A DNA stretch of 64,000 bases, taken from the NCBI GenBank assembly GCA_013399855.1, contig VXAY01007399.1, positions 749,034 to 813,033 on the forward strand. The letters run 5' to 3'. A program made the position numbers and the translations under genes. A model generated the notes under the pieces. That model ran no database searches and was not told the origin of the DNA. It saw only the letters and a program-made list of their open reading frames with translations. Positions 48,701-60,700 of the stretch are shown here, in pieces. This stretch comes from Oxyruncus cristatus (taxonomy: Eukaryota > Chordata > Aves > Passeriformes > Cotingidae). Position 1 is the first letter of the stretch. The number at the start of each line of letters is the position of its first letter.

Positions 48701-51700
48701 TGTTTAGCTTTTCATTCATTCTCTTAATTCAGAGGGTTGTTTGAAGATCTTGCCATGGATTATTCTGTAGGCAAGGCTGGGGCTGAGGTAGATCAGGCAG
48801 GAGAGAGGATATGACAGAATTGCAGTCTGGCATCTTTTATTTGTCATTCTTCTTCCCCCTGAAAAAACTCTTTTCACAAAATAAAACCCCCATCTTACTC
48901 TGTGCTCACATTGTACCGGCTTCTGTAAAAAACAGAAATACCAGCCACAGAAATTTGACCTGGCACCACAGAGTCCCTTTGAACTTCAGTATTGGCTTAT
49001 ACATATTTCTAAACTATCCCCATTAAACTAGCGAGTATTGATTCTAATGCCTGCTGACAACTGTAAGCAAGGGGGATTGCTAGGAAGTTGTTAATTATTT
49101 GGTAAGGAAATTCCAGCTCCTGACCCTACAGGTAGATTTTAGAATTGTGGAAGGTCTAAGTGAAGCATCACCTCTCTTTTCTTTTTTTTTCTTGCTTGTG
49201 TTTTTAAACCCATTCTGCTACACCATTTGAATGGTTTTGTTGAACAGCTTCATAGCATGGGGTCCTGATGTGCTCTTCTTGCTTCCCACTAGGATGTCCT
49301 AGAGGAATGGCTGAACTGTCAGCGCTCTTGGCTCTACTTGGAGCCAATCTTTAGCTCAGAGGACATCAAAAGACAGCTCCCAGTGGAAAGCAAGCGCTAC
49401 CAGACTGTGGATAAGGACTGGAGGAAAATCATGAAGAATGCTAATGAAAACCCTGAGGTATGTGCCTTGATGACAGCCAGTGCAGGTATCCCAAGCTCCT
49501 TGGAGCTGTGCTCTCAGAAGGACTGTGTCTTTGAGTTGTTGTTTTTGTAATGCTGTGGACATGAGCAGTGCTGTATTAAGGCCAAGTGCCGGGTCCTGCA
49601 CTTTGGCCACAACAACCCCCTGCAGCGCTACAGGCTGGGGACAGAGTGGCTGGAGAGCAGCCAGGCAGAAAGGGACCTGGGAGTTGGGATTGACAGGAAG
49701 CTGAACATGAGCCAGAGTGTGCCCAGGTGGCCAAGAAGGCCAATGGCATCCTGGCCTGGATCAGGAACAGTGTGGCAGCAGGAACAGGGAAGTGATTCTG
49801 CCCCTGTACTCAGCACTGGTGAGGCCACCCCTGGAGTGCTGTGTCCAGTTCTGGGCCCCTCAGTTCAGGAAGGATATTGAGGTGCTGGAGCAGGTCCAGA
49901 GAAGAGCAACCAGGCTGGTGAAGGGACTTGAGCACAAGTCCTGTGAGGAGAGGCTGAGGGAGCTGGGGTTGTTTAGCCTGGAGAAGAGAAGGCTCAGGGG
50001 AGACCTCATCGCTCTCTACAACTACCTGAGAGGAGGTTGTAGCCAGGTGGGGGTTGGTCTCTTCTCCCAGGAACCAGCAGTAAGACAAGAGGGCTCGGCC
50101 TTAAGCTGTGCCAGGGGAGGTTTAGGTTGGATATTAGAAAGAAATTCTTTCCAGAGAGGGTAATCAGCCATTGGAATGGGCTGCCCAGGGAAGTGGTGGA
50201 TTCTCCATCCCTGAAGGTTTTCAAGATGAGGCTGGACGTGGCACTGAGTGCCATAGTCTGGTAACCGCGGTGGTGTTGGATCAAGGGTTGGACTTGATGA
50301 TCTCAGAGGTCCTTTCCAACCCGTCTGATTCTATGATTCTATGAACTGTGCAGCCTTGCCCGGGGCATTGTGCTGGGTTTCCTCTCTTGGAACTTGACCT
50401 TTTGTTCTGGTATAAGAATGGACAGAGTCCTTTTCTGTGATGCCTTGCACCAAACTCTGCACCCCACCAGATTCCTCCTCCTCAACACACAGCCCCCCCT
50501 GCCTCCTATGACTCCTGTAACCAGCCCTGCTATGGTTGTAAGCCATAAGGTAACTGCTTCAATTCTTCCCCAAGACTGACTCTTTGAGTTTTTTAGAGCC
50601 ATTGTTTTTGTGTCCTGGTAGCAGTGCTCTGGTTTTTTCTGTTCTCCAGTCTCCACTTCCCAGGACTGCATCACCACTTTTATTCCATATTACAAGTGTT
50701 GGTATTTAGGGGAACCCAGAAATGTGCTTGTCACATCCACAAGAGCTGTTTCCCCTCCTTGCCCACAAAGCTTGCACCTCTCCAGCCCCCTGTGAAAGTG
50801 TTCCTGTGCATGAGTCATTTAAATCCTATCAGAAACATCAGTGGGCAACCCAATTATCTCCACTGCCTTATCTCCCACATGCTTAGAATACTGATGCTTC
50901 CTCTGTTCTTCGTTCTGTTAAAGGTGATTTCTTTGTGCCCTGATCCAGTGCTACTAGAGAGGCTGCAAAATGCTAACAAACTACTTGAACTCGTGCAGAA
51001 AGGGCTGAGTGAATATCTGGAGACAAAGAGAGGCGCTTTTCCCAGGTAACCCCGAATTTCAGTGGGCTGGATCGCACTCCCTGGTTCAGGAAATATGAAA
51101 GGAGAGGCTCATTCCACTCTGCCAAGAAAGAGCAAAACCGTCTAAGCTTAGGATATATTCATGAGGCTGCAAAACATAAGCAGGGCTGTGCCTTTCAATG
51201 CTGCCATCTGATGGGGAGAAAACAGGCACATGCAAATGTGGTGAGTTAAGGGCAGTCTGGTAGCACCACTGCATATCTGTGCCTCATGATTTGTGTAGAA
51301 AAGGTGGGGTAAAATGAAAATCTCTGGGTAACTTTGTCTCTTATTCCTGAAGGAATACTTCTATTCTTTGATACGCGTTTAAACCCTCTTTGCTTGGGCA
51401 TAACTGACTTATGCAGGGGCAGAAGTCTGTCTCTGTAGAAAGGGAGATGGCTGGACTGTGGCTGCTCATCTCCTACACAAATACAAAGAGACCAGCGAGC
51501 AGTGAGAAACAGTGTCTTTAGCAAAGGGCTTGTTCCCCAGCTTGCCAGGACTTAGCCCCTGATGCTGCAGTAAAGAGAGCCTCTCCTCATGCCTCTCTCT
51601 GTGCTTGTAGGTTCTACTTCCTTTCGGATGACGAGCTGCTGGAAATACTGTCTCAGACAAAAGACCCCACTGCTGTACAACCTCACCTCCACAAATGCTT

Positions 51701-54700
51701 CGAGAACATTGCACGGGTAGGCAAAGCAAGCATGCCAGTGGCTTGGTCCACCTTTGGAATGTTGGTGTCATGGGAACTTGGAGGCGTTCTGAGGTCTGGA
51801 GCAGTGTTCACGTTCTACTGTTTGGAAATGTGTCTCCTGGGAACCTGTAACTGTACCTAGGCACTGCAAGGTGCTGCCTGTCCCGGAGTGGGATTCAATC
51901 AAACTTGCTTTAGACATTTCAAAGCCAGACTTCTGCCCATGAACTGGGCACCCAGAAAATGGGGGTAAAATAGGCGTCTGCAAAGGGCAGCTTAGAGAAA
52001 TCCAATTAGATATCCATCTGAGGAAGAGAGGACACTCCCTTTGGAGATGTCTATCCATCCCACCGTGGAGGCCAAGAGAAATAGCTCTGACTTGCAGCAC
52101 GTTATTAGGATGGAATCCCACTCTTGCTGACAGCCTCAGAAGGGACAAGGAGTGAACAAGTCTGAACTGAATTTAGTTTCTGCCTTCACCCCTACTTAGG
52201 AGCTGGAGTTAACCTGGCTGTTTTTACTCTTTGTTATTCCTAATAGACTTCAGACTCCATAGCTAGTCACAACTCGCACCAGCACGATACTCAGACAGTA
52301 AAACCAATCTCCTACTCATTAGTTTGGAAAAATAGAAAGGAAATTGAACTGGAAACCTGGTACAAACCCATTGGAATAAATAAGGGGACTTTCAGTGATA
52401 TGCCGGGGCACCGGAGAAGCTGTTAAAGTTTTACTCTTAAAACCAGGCACTGTGACCTCAAGGGAAATGATTTGAATCTACAGAATTGAACAGGAGTCAA
52501 GGGTTTGAATCCTAGACAGGCAATGAGAAACGTTCATCCTACCTATAATTTGATTTGCTTCCCTCAAGTTAAACCAGTGATGTGAATCTCCTGTTTTCAT
52601 ACAATCATCTTCCATTATTTGGAGAGGTCATTTTGCGCGTCTGTCGCGCACTTTTTTATCGCCGCTGACAGCCAAGTTTGGCACCAGGTTTATAATGAGC
52701 AAACACTGGTACAGGCCGGCTGTCCCCCAGGGGCAGGAAGGCAGGGATAGAAAGGAAATCCTCCACTCACATCTCCTGTTGTGCTTCTTCCATTAGCTGA
52801 AGTTCCAGGAGGACCTACATATCACACACATGTACTCTGCTGATGGAGAAGAGGTGAAGCTGTTTACTTCCATCCTTCCCTCCGAAAATGTGGAAGACTG
52901 GCTGCTGGAAGTGGAAAAATCTATGAAGGCCAGTGTACGGGACAACATAGAAAAATCAATTGGTGTCTATCCAGAGGTAAGAGTTTTATCACAGACTGGC
53001 AAGTCTCTGGTGTCTTGTTACCAGGCTTGCCATAGCAGTTGCCAGTGACGGGGCTGGTGAACTTGGAATATTCTACTAGAATATTCTCTTCTATTCTACT
53101 TTCAAAATGCAGCCTTTAATCCAGTTATGTGTTGGTCAAGTGCAGAACGTGCAGCTGAGCAAGAAGCTCATGATCCAGAAGAATGCAGACCCTGCACACT
53201 CCCTCACAGCCACAGAATGCTTCCCAATAGCATAAAACCAACACTCTGTGAATCTGTGAATCCATATCTGTTCATCTCTCCACATGGCTTCCTCTTTATA
53301 AGGATCTTTTCCTTCGGCTCTCATGTCTCACACAGTGTGTTAGGGGCTGGTAAAAGTAACCAAGGCAGTTGCTGGTTTCCATCCGTGCCTCTTGGCTCTG
53401 GTTTCTGTGTAAAAGCTATGCTGGTATAAAGTCTAAATTTCTAATTGGTTTGGTCTAAGGAGGGAGAAAGGTCAAAAAACAAAAAGGCCTCAGATATTTC
53501 TGTTATTCAGACTGAAAATTTGCAAGTAGGAAAGCTGGAACAGGCCAGAGGAGGGGAAATATTCTTTTAGGTCTTACAAGTTCCTGCTCTTCCTCTGCTG
53601 TTGGCTACTTGTAGCAGGTTACTGCAGGTGGCATAGTGGAGAGAAGGTACCTGCTGTACCCAGTGTCTGAAGAAGATTTCTTCACTGCAACAAGAAGCGG
53701 AAAAAGGAAAGCTTCTTACACAAGAACTCAGTTCTTATTTGTTAATCATGCATCTCAGAGCAAGGGGACATAGAAATCAATCAATCAACCAATCAGGCAT
53801 TGTCTTACCACCATTTCCCCCCCTCTTTTCCCTATTTTTTTCTGTTTTAAGACTCCACGTAGTGCATGGGTCTTGCAATGGCCTGGCCAAGTGGTCATTG
53901 CTGGCTGCCAGATTTTCTGGACAAAGGAAGTGTCTGAAGCTCTGGAAGCTGGAGATTTGTCCGACAGGCTTTACCCACAGCTGAGTAGTCAGGTATGAAA
54001 ATGAATGAAAGGGTGAGATTTTGCCAGATGGAGACTTTTGAATCATCAGACCTTTGATAAGTTATAAATACAGCCAGGACCATACTGTGGGGGAAGCAGA
54101 GACACAGTTTTGCATAGCACAGTTCAAAACAGGTGAAAAAACAGGTTTTTATCTTCTTAATCATTTGGATATTTGTCATCATAAACCTCAAATAATGTAC
54201 AGGACTGATAATATGATCATTACCTGAAGACAATAACAAGGTGAAAACTTCTCCAGGGCCACCCAAGAAGTTGAAGGTGAAGGAGAATGGAAGTGATGGA
54301 CAGTGGATGAAACTGCCATCCTTCAGATCTGTTCCATGCATCCAGCCACACCTAACACCTGGGAGTTATTAGCTCTGGGCCTCATTGTGGATCTAACTCT
54401 TTCTTTTCACCTGAATATGGTAATGGTGTAGGCAATAGTCAGGTCTAAGCCAGCCCTGAGTAGTATTTGCATTCTGAGCAATCATTTGTATCTCTGACAA
54501 GAGAAAAGACAGAAGTGGCCCTGACACTGCCTATGATTTGAGTTTTAGCATGCCATAAGTTTGATGGCGCTGTGTTAGTACAGCCTGGCTTTTTGAATGG
54601 ATTGCTTCAGAGAACTTTCTTTTCCTCCCCCAGCTGGGTGATTTGGTTGCCCTGGTCCGTGGAAAACTGTCCAGAATGCAGCGAGCAGTGTTGTCAGCTC

Positions 54701-57700
54701 TTATTGTGATTGAGGTCCACGCCAAGGATGTTGCAGCAAAGCTGATTGAGGAAAATGTAACCAGCATGAATGATTTCGAGTGGATCTCCCAGCTCAGGTT
54801 AGAGAGCATTGCTGTTGAACCTCACCTGGCCTCCCTGGCCAGCAGTGTCCATGACAAATGGGAACAGAAGTTTGCACCGTCTGTAAGCAGGAGTCCTGAG
54901 TTGCCTCTAACATGAGGAGTGGGAATAAAGTTTGCTAAGGGTGCTAGTTCTGAGGCATCTGAGATAGATCTAGTTCTGATGGCATCCACTTTGGCAGTAT
55001 AGACTAACCCATACCATGAGGTTTCACTGTGAAGAGACATCCTCCTGCCCAAGGAGTGCAATGCTTGATCTCAGGTCCTCTGAGAACTCCTGTCCACCCT
55101 GTCGTGTTACCTTATCCCTTCTTCTCTCAAGAGGGAAATCCCTTGAAGTGCAGGTCTCCATTCCTGCAGGCTGTAGTCTCATGAGCTGCTGTTTTGTCTG
55201 CCAGCCAGTGTTTATCTTTCTACTGTCATGTTCACTCATCATTAGGTACTACTGGACAAGGGAGGACCTGTACATCAGAGCAGTAAATGCTGAATTTATC
55301 TATGGCTATGAGTATCTGGGGAACACTGGACGTCTGGTTATCACACCCCTCACTGACAGGTAAGGAGGTTGTTTTCTGGGTAATGTGTATCTTTTTTCTC
55401 TTTCCTCTCTTTTTTTTTTTTTCCCTTCTGGATGAACAGAATTAAACTAAGGATCTGACCAAGCAGGTCCTACTGCTTAATGTATGTAAATAGAAACTAT
55501 TTGTACAGTAAAGTACTACCTGAGGTAAGGGCATGGGAACACCCTGGCATTGGTAACTACTGTATTCCTAGTATCAGTGCTGAGGTTAATTGCTTTCACT
55601 TTCCTAATTCTTAATGTAGTGCTCTGACTCATATAAAATGCCCACCTGATAGCTAAGGAGCTCTTCTAGAAGCCAGCAGATAGCATCTAGTACTCTAGGA
55701 TATGCAGCAGAAATAATAGTTTTACCTTTTTGTAACTGTCCTTTTTCTGCAGAGTGAATTTGTAGCCAGTGGCAGAAGGATTTATCCATGCAGGCCCCCA
55801 TGAATACTAATCAAGGCCACATAGCTAACTCCTTTGCAGAATGCTGCATGCCAAAGCAGTTTTGCAGAATAATGAATGACAGATTCCTCCTTGTCTCCAG
55901 CTGGATAGATCATATTGTCTCCCGTACTGAAATCAGTAGTACAAATGCTTTTTTTCATCATGTGGTCTCTTCTTTGTCATAGGTGTTACCTGACGCTTAC
56001 AGGAGCTCTGCACCTGAAATTTGGAGGAGCACCTGCAGGACCAGCAGGAACAGGCAAAACAGAAACAACAAAAGACCTGGGCAAAGCACTAGCAATCCAA
56101 ACTGTAGTGTTCAACTGCTCTGACCAACTCGACTTTATGGCAATGGGAAAGTTTTTTAAGGGACTAGCCAGGTACAGTGAAACGCTGCATGTCATTGTTG
56201 AGGAGTGGGTAGGACCCAGGAATGCTGGCCCCTGGGAATTGGTGGGTATTTTTCACAGCAGCCCAAAAGAGCAAGCAAAGCCCTAGTAAGGGGGTTAATG
56301 AGTTCCAGAATAACCAAGGTTACAAAATTCCAGCCAGAAAGGAGGAACAGTTGATCAAAAAAAAAAAAAAAATAAAAGGAGATCCTGTTCATTTAAGGCA
56401 AAATTAAAATGCTTTGCACTAATCCACAATGTACTAATCCACCTGTGCAAATGTTTGCAGGTTTGGCCTTTATTTTAATATCATAGTTGTTGAACTGAGA
56501 TTCAGCCCACAAGCTGCTTAATCTTAAGAAGAAGAGAATCTGCTGAGAATATTCGAAATTGAGCAGCCAAGGGAGACTGCTCTAAGCCCTGAGGGATCCT
56601 CTCAGAGAGGCTTCTCTCTTCTCTATGTTTCAAACTGAGCTGGTCCAATTAGTCTGTTGCACGCTGGTGAATCTGAATTAGTTACTCCAACAAAAGCGAT
56701 ATTCTTTTCTCAGATGTTTTCTTAGTAAGTAATTTAACTTCTTTCTTAAGCCATACCTTGTGGGAAGATCACCCTCCTCATATGCATGCTTCCAGCTTTA
56801 TACATAGTCTTCCAAATTCTAAAAAATGGACTGAAGAGTTGTCTAAATTGTATCTGCTACATTTACAACTCGGGTACAAACCAGGAATTCAGCATGACAC
56901 CTCTTTAAAGCTCAAATCTGTAACATGCAAAATTTGTCCCAGGCTGTAGGATCAGACATTGCCAAGGTCACTCATCACATGGCCTGGGATGCAAAGTCAG
57001 GGTGAGGGGCTACAAGCCCTTCCACTGTCCCAGGACACTGTGGCTGTGCCATTACCTGCCATGGGACATTAGGGGCCTTTTGGGTTCACTTCTAGTCTCT
57101 GTTTTGCCTACCCAGTACGTGGATTTGTAATTTCTAGATCTAGCTGAACTTTTGACTGCAAGTTTGCTCCTGTGGGGTGTTCCTGACTCCCTTCATCTTT
57201 CGTTCCCTGCCCAGCTCTGGCGCGTGGGCTTGCTTCGATGAGTTCAACCGCATTGATATCGAGGTGCTCTCTGTGGTGGCCCAGCAGATCACAACCATCC
57301 AGAAAGCACAGCAGCAGAGGGTATGTAAGGAACATGTGGATGCAAAGGCAGACAGAAAAAATCTCCACTTGAGCTAGTTCAGACGAGTCCTTGTCCCTGC
57401 ACACACCTTCATGGAGGACTGCTTCACTTCACCGCTCAGGGGTGGCTTGGACAGACATCCTTAAGCTTGGAGAGGTTTGAACAATGTCCTGGCTGTGGTG
57501 CATCATATCAGACCATTACATAGTCAGCCTGCTGGGGGGTAGGGTTTGTAACCCAAGTGTGTGCTGCCACAGTTGCCCACACTCTCCCAGGCTGAAGTAA
57601 ATCTCAGCTTGAGCTGCAGTGCCAGCAGACTTTGGTGTGGGAGACACTTCGATGCAGATTCACTGAGCTGATAAAAATCAGAGCTGTGATAAAGGCAGCC

Positions 57701-60700
57701 AGTGTTCTGCCATGAGTTGCTCAGCACCCAATTTGTCTAAATGTGTTATCCAAGCTTTGGTGGATTCACAAAACCCAGTATGTGCAGAAAAATGCATATT
57801 CGTGCACACACAGAGTTGCATTGGAAAGCGAATTGTTGGCTTTAATGGAGACTCGGCTGTCAGCCAGTCTAGCAGCCAGTCTCTGCTTTGTTCTCTGGAG
57901 GCTCAGAAGGGTTAAGACCTGAATCTCCTTGACTTTGGCTTGGAATTAGAAACTTGCTCTCCGTAAATTCTTCTGCATTACTTTATCCCCCATCTGAAAT
58001 TACTACCTACACAGCTTTAAAAAGGATTTAGGTTTCTCTTTACCCTTTTTGCCATGAATTAATTCAGGTCTGATCTCTACTGAGAAATAAATGGAAAGAT
58101 GTTTGTTTACAGCTGGAGAGGTAGGAGTCTGTTCAAGAGTCAAAAAAAAAAAATTTATCCTATCAGTAAATCTTCCATGAGCCCAGTTTCTTATACAGGG
58201 AAAAATATTGCTCGTAATACTGGATTCCTGCAGTGGGGCAAGATTGAGTCACCACAGTTGTGGGCAGCTGTGTTTGTATGCACTTGATAATTTAACTGCT
58301 AAAAGCCATTGTTCTCTTCGTGGAAGATTCTGCTGCATTATTTTATTTGTAGGTCAGGCTCTGTTCTTTGAGGATGATCATATTTGTAATTTTCCAGGTG
58401 GAGTCCTTCATATTTGAGGGCACAGAGATCCCACTGGTGCCATCCTGTGCCGTCTTCATCACAATGAACCCGGGGTATGCTGGGCGTACAGAACTGCCCG
58501 ATAACCTGAAGGTGAGGAGGGAAAGCTGCATAGACAGAAAGCAGAGGGACAACACAGGTGCTTCAGGCTACCTGGCCCCACCAGTGTGTCTATGGCAAGG
58601 GTTAGGATGGAATACTTCTGGAAAGTTTCTAGACTTTGAGATTTGAAACGCAGTGTGTAAGCAAATGGCACTCCTCAGATTGCAGTCTGCCGACAGGTGC
58701 CAGGCACACTCATGCTGTGACTTCTAAACAGTCTGGGATAGATACTCAGCCTTTCCAGTTTGCTGGGAAAAAAGCAAGAAGCAACAGATTTTTGATCTTG
58801 TGTTGGATCTGGATGTTTCAGGCTCTCTTTCGTCCTGTGGCTATGATGGTCCCAGATTACTCCATGATTGCTGAGATCTCACTCTACTCCTTCGGGTTTA
58901 ATGAAGCCAAAGTCCTTGCAAAGAAGATCACCACAACATTCAAACTATTGTCAGAGCAGCTCAGCTCCCAGGTAGGTGCCTTAATGTCCATGAAAGTTTT
59001 TTTTTTAAATGTGAGGCTTTCTCAGCCAAAGCACAAAGTGCCTTGATGGTTCTCTTGGTGCCTTGTGATATCATATCTCAAAAAGGACACCATACCCATT
59101 CTTCATCTTCCTCCCTCCTTTCTAACTCTCATTTCTGCACCTGTGGCTGGATTTCCATTCACCTGAAATCCTAGATAGGATTATGGTGTCAGGACAGTTC
59201 AGCCAAGCAGCCCTGCCTGCTTTCCTTCCGTCTAGGATTTTTCATCATGTAGTTATTCATGTCTTCTTCACTTGTAGTCTGTACAGCTGAGGACTAGTTA
59301 GTTGTTTGAAGGATCCTGAGAGCAGACTTGGATGAAGGAGTTGTTCTGAAGGCATAACTCTCTCACTTTGTTTTCTTACCTGCTAACTGAGTGCATGCAT
59401 AGGTTTCCTCTTTTTTAGGTGATGCTTCTGTGTCTGATGACATTGTTTCCTCTGTGCCTTTTCCAGGACCACTATGACTTTGGGATGAGAGCTGTGAAGA
59501 CTGTCATCTCAACAGCTGGCAACCTCAAAAGAGAGAATCCTGATATGGATGAGGTAAATGTGCTTGCACTTCACACTGCCATAGACTAATGTGGCCTCAT
59601 AAGAGAGAAATGATCTCTGAAGTCCTGAGTTCTTTAATCCTTGCAGGAGCTTATCTGCCTGCGGGCAATTAGGGATGCCAATGTACCCAAATTCCTGCAG
59701 GATGACCTCAAGCTCTTCAACGGTATTGTCTCAGATTTGTTTCCAAACATCAAAGAAACACCTGTTGATTATGGCATCCTGGAAGAAGCCATCCGCAAAT
59801 CCTGCATCCAAGCGAATCTGAAGGATGTCGATGGTGAGAGAAAAGGCTCTCCACAAGCTCCCTCTGGGCCTGGGCTTTCAGTCCAGTGTGCTGTCCTAGG
59901 AAAGAGATGTGTTCCCAGACCCACTGTGCATCATTTTCCTCTGCAGGTTTTGTGACTAAGGTCATCCAGCTCTATGAGACCACTGTGGTCCGTCATGGCC
60001 TTATGCTGGTGGGACCAACAGGTTCTGGGAAGACAAAGGTACGGGTGAGACACTGTGCTGGCCCCAGCAAACCATCGCCCACCTAGTGATGCAGAGGTTT
60101 AAGTCTCACAGAAGACTCATACTCTGGCATTTCCGGCTTCTCTCAAATAGAAGTCTGGGCACAAAGATGCTGCCTGTTAGTGCTGATTTATAGCCTTGGG
60201 AAACTATATTACTGGTTCACTTTTTGAGCTGTGAGATTAGAACAAGGCTTATTAGCTCTGCTGCAGATTTTTAAGGCTGAGACATGCTTTGACATCTCAA
60301 GGTGCTTCAGGCCTCTTGCATGGGAGATCTAACTTCCTCCTCCCCTGCATGTAGAATGCTTTACTTCTGTGCTTTTATTTCAGCCAGGCATCTTCTTACT
60401 ATGATATTACCCTCCACTCTGTCTCCTTTCTCAGTGCCTTTTGAATGCATTTGCTGTGAGATCAAGAGGCTTTGTCATGGCAGTTGACTCTCTGGAGCCT
60501 TTTTAACCTGTCCTCCCAGCCTCCTGCTTTTGCAGAGTTATGAAGTCCTGGCAGCTGCAATGACATCACTGAAAGGTCAGCCTGCAGCCAGTGGTGGGAA
60601 TTACGAAGCAGTCAACTACTTTATAGTGAATCCCAAATCCATCACAATGGGCCAGCTTTATGGAGAGTTCAACTTGCTAACGCATGAGTGGTAAAGTACA

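Noticed and set aside
49717..50163. 148-codon plus-strand open frame with reverse transcriptase motifs
   Set aside because: It is the broken C-terminal end of CR1, not a host gene or DNAH1 exon.
59834..59955. Reading frame continuing from exon 33 into the next intron
   Set aside because: The donor GATG|gtgaga and acceptor ctgcag at 59946 give an exact match to DNAH1. The intron is 113 nt, so retention would shift the frame.
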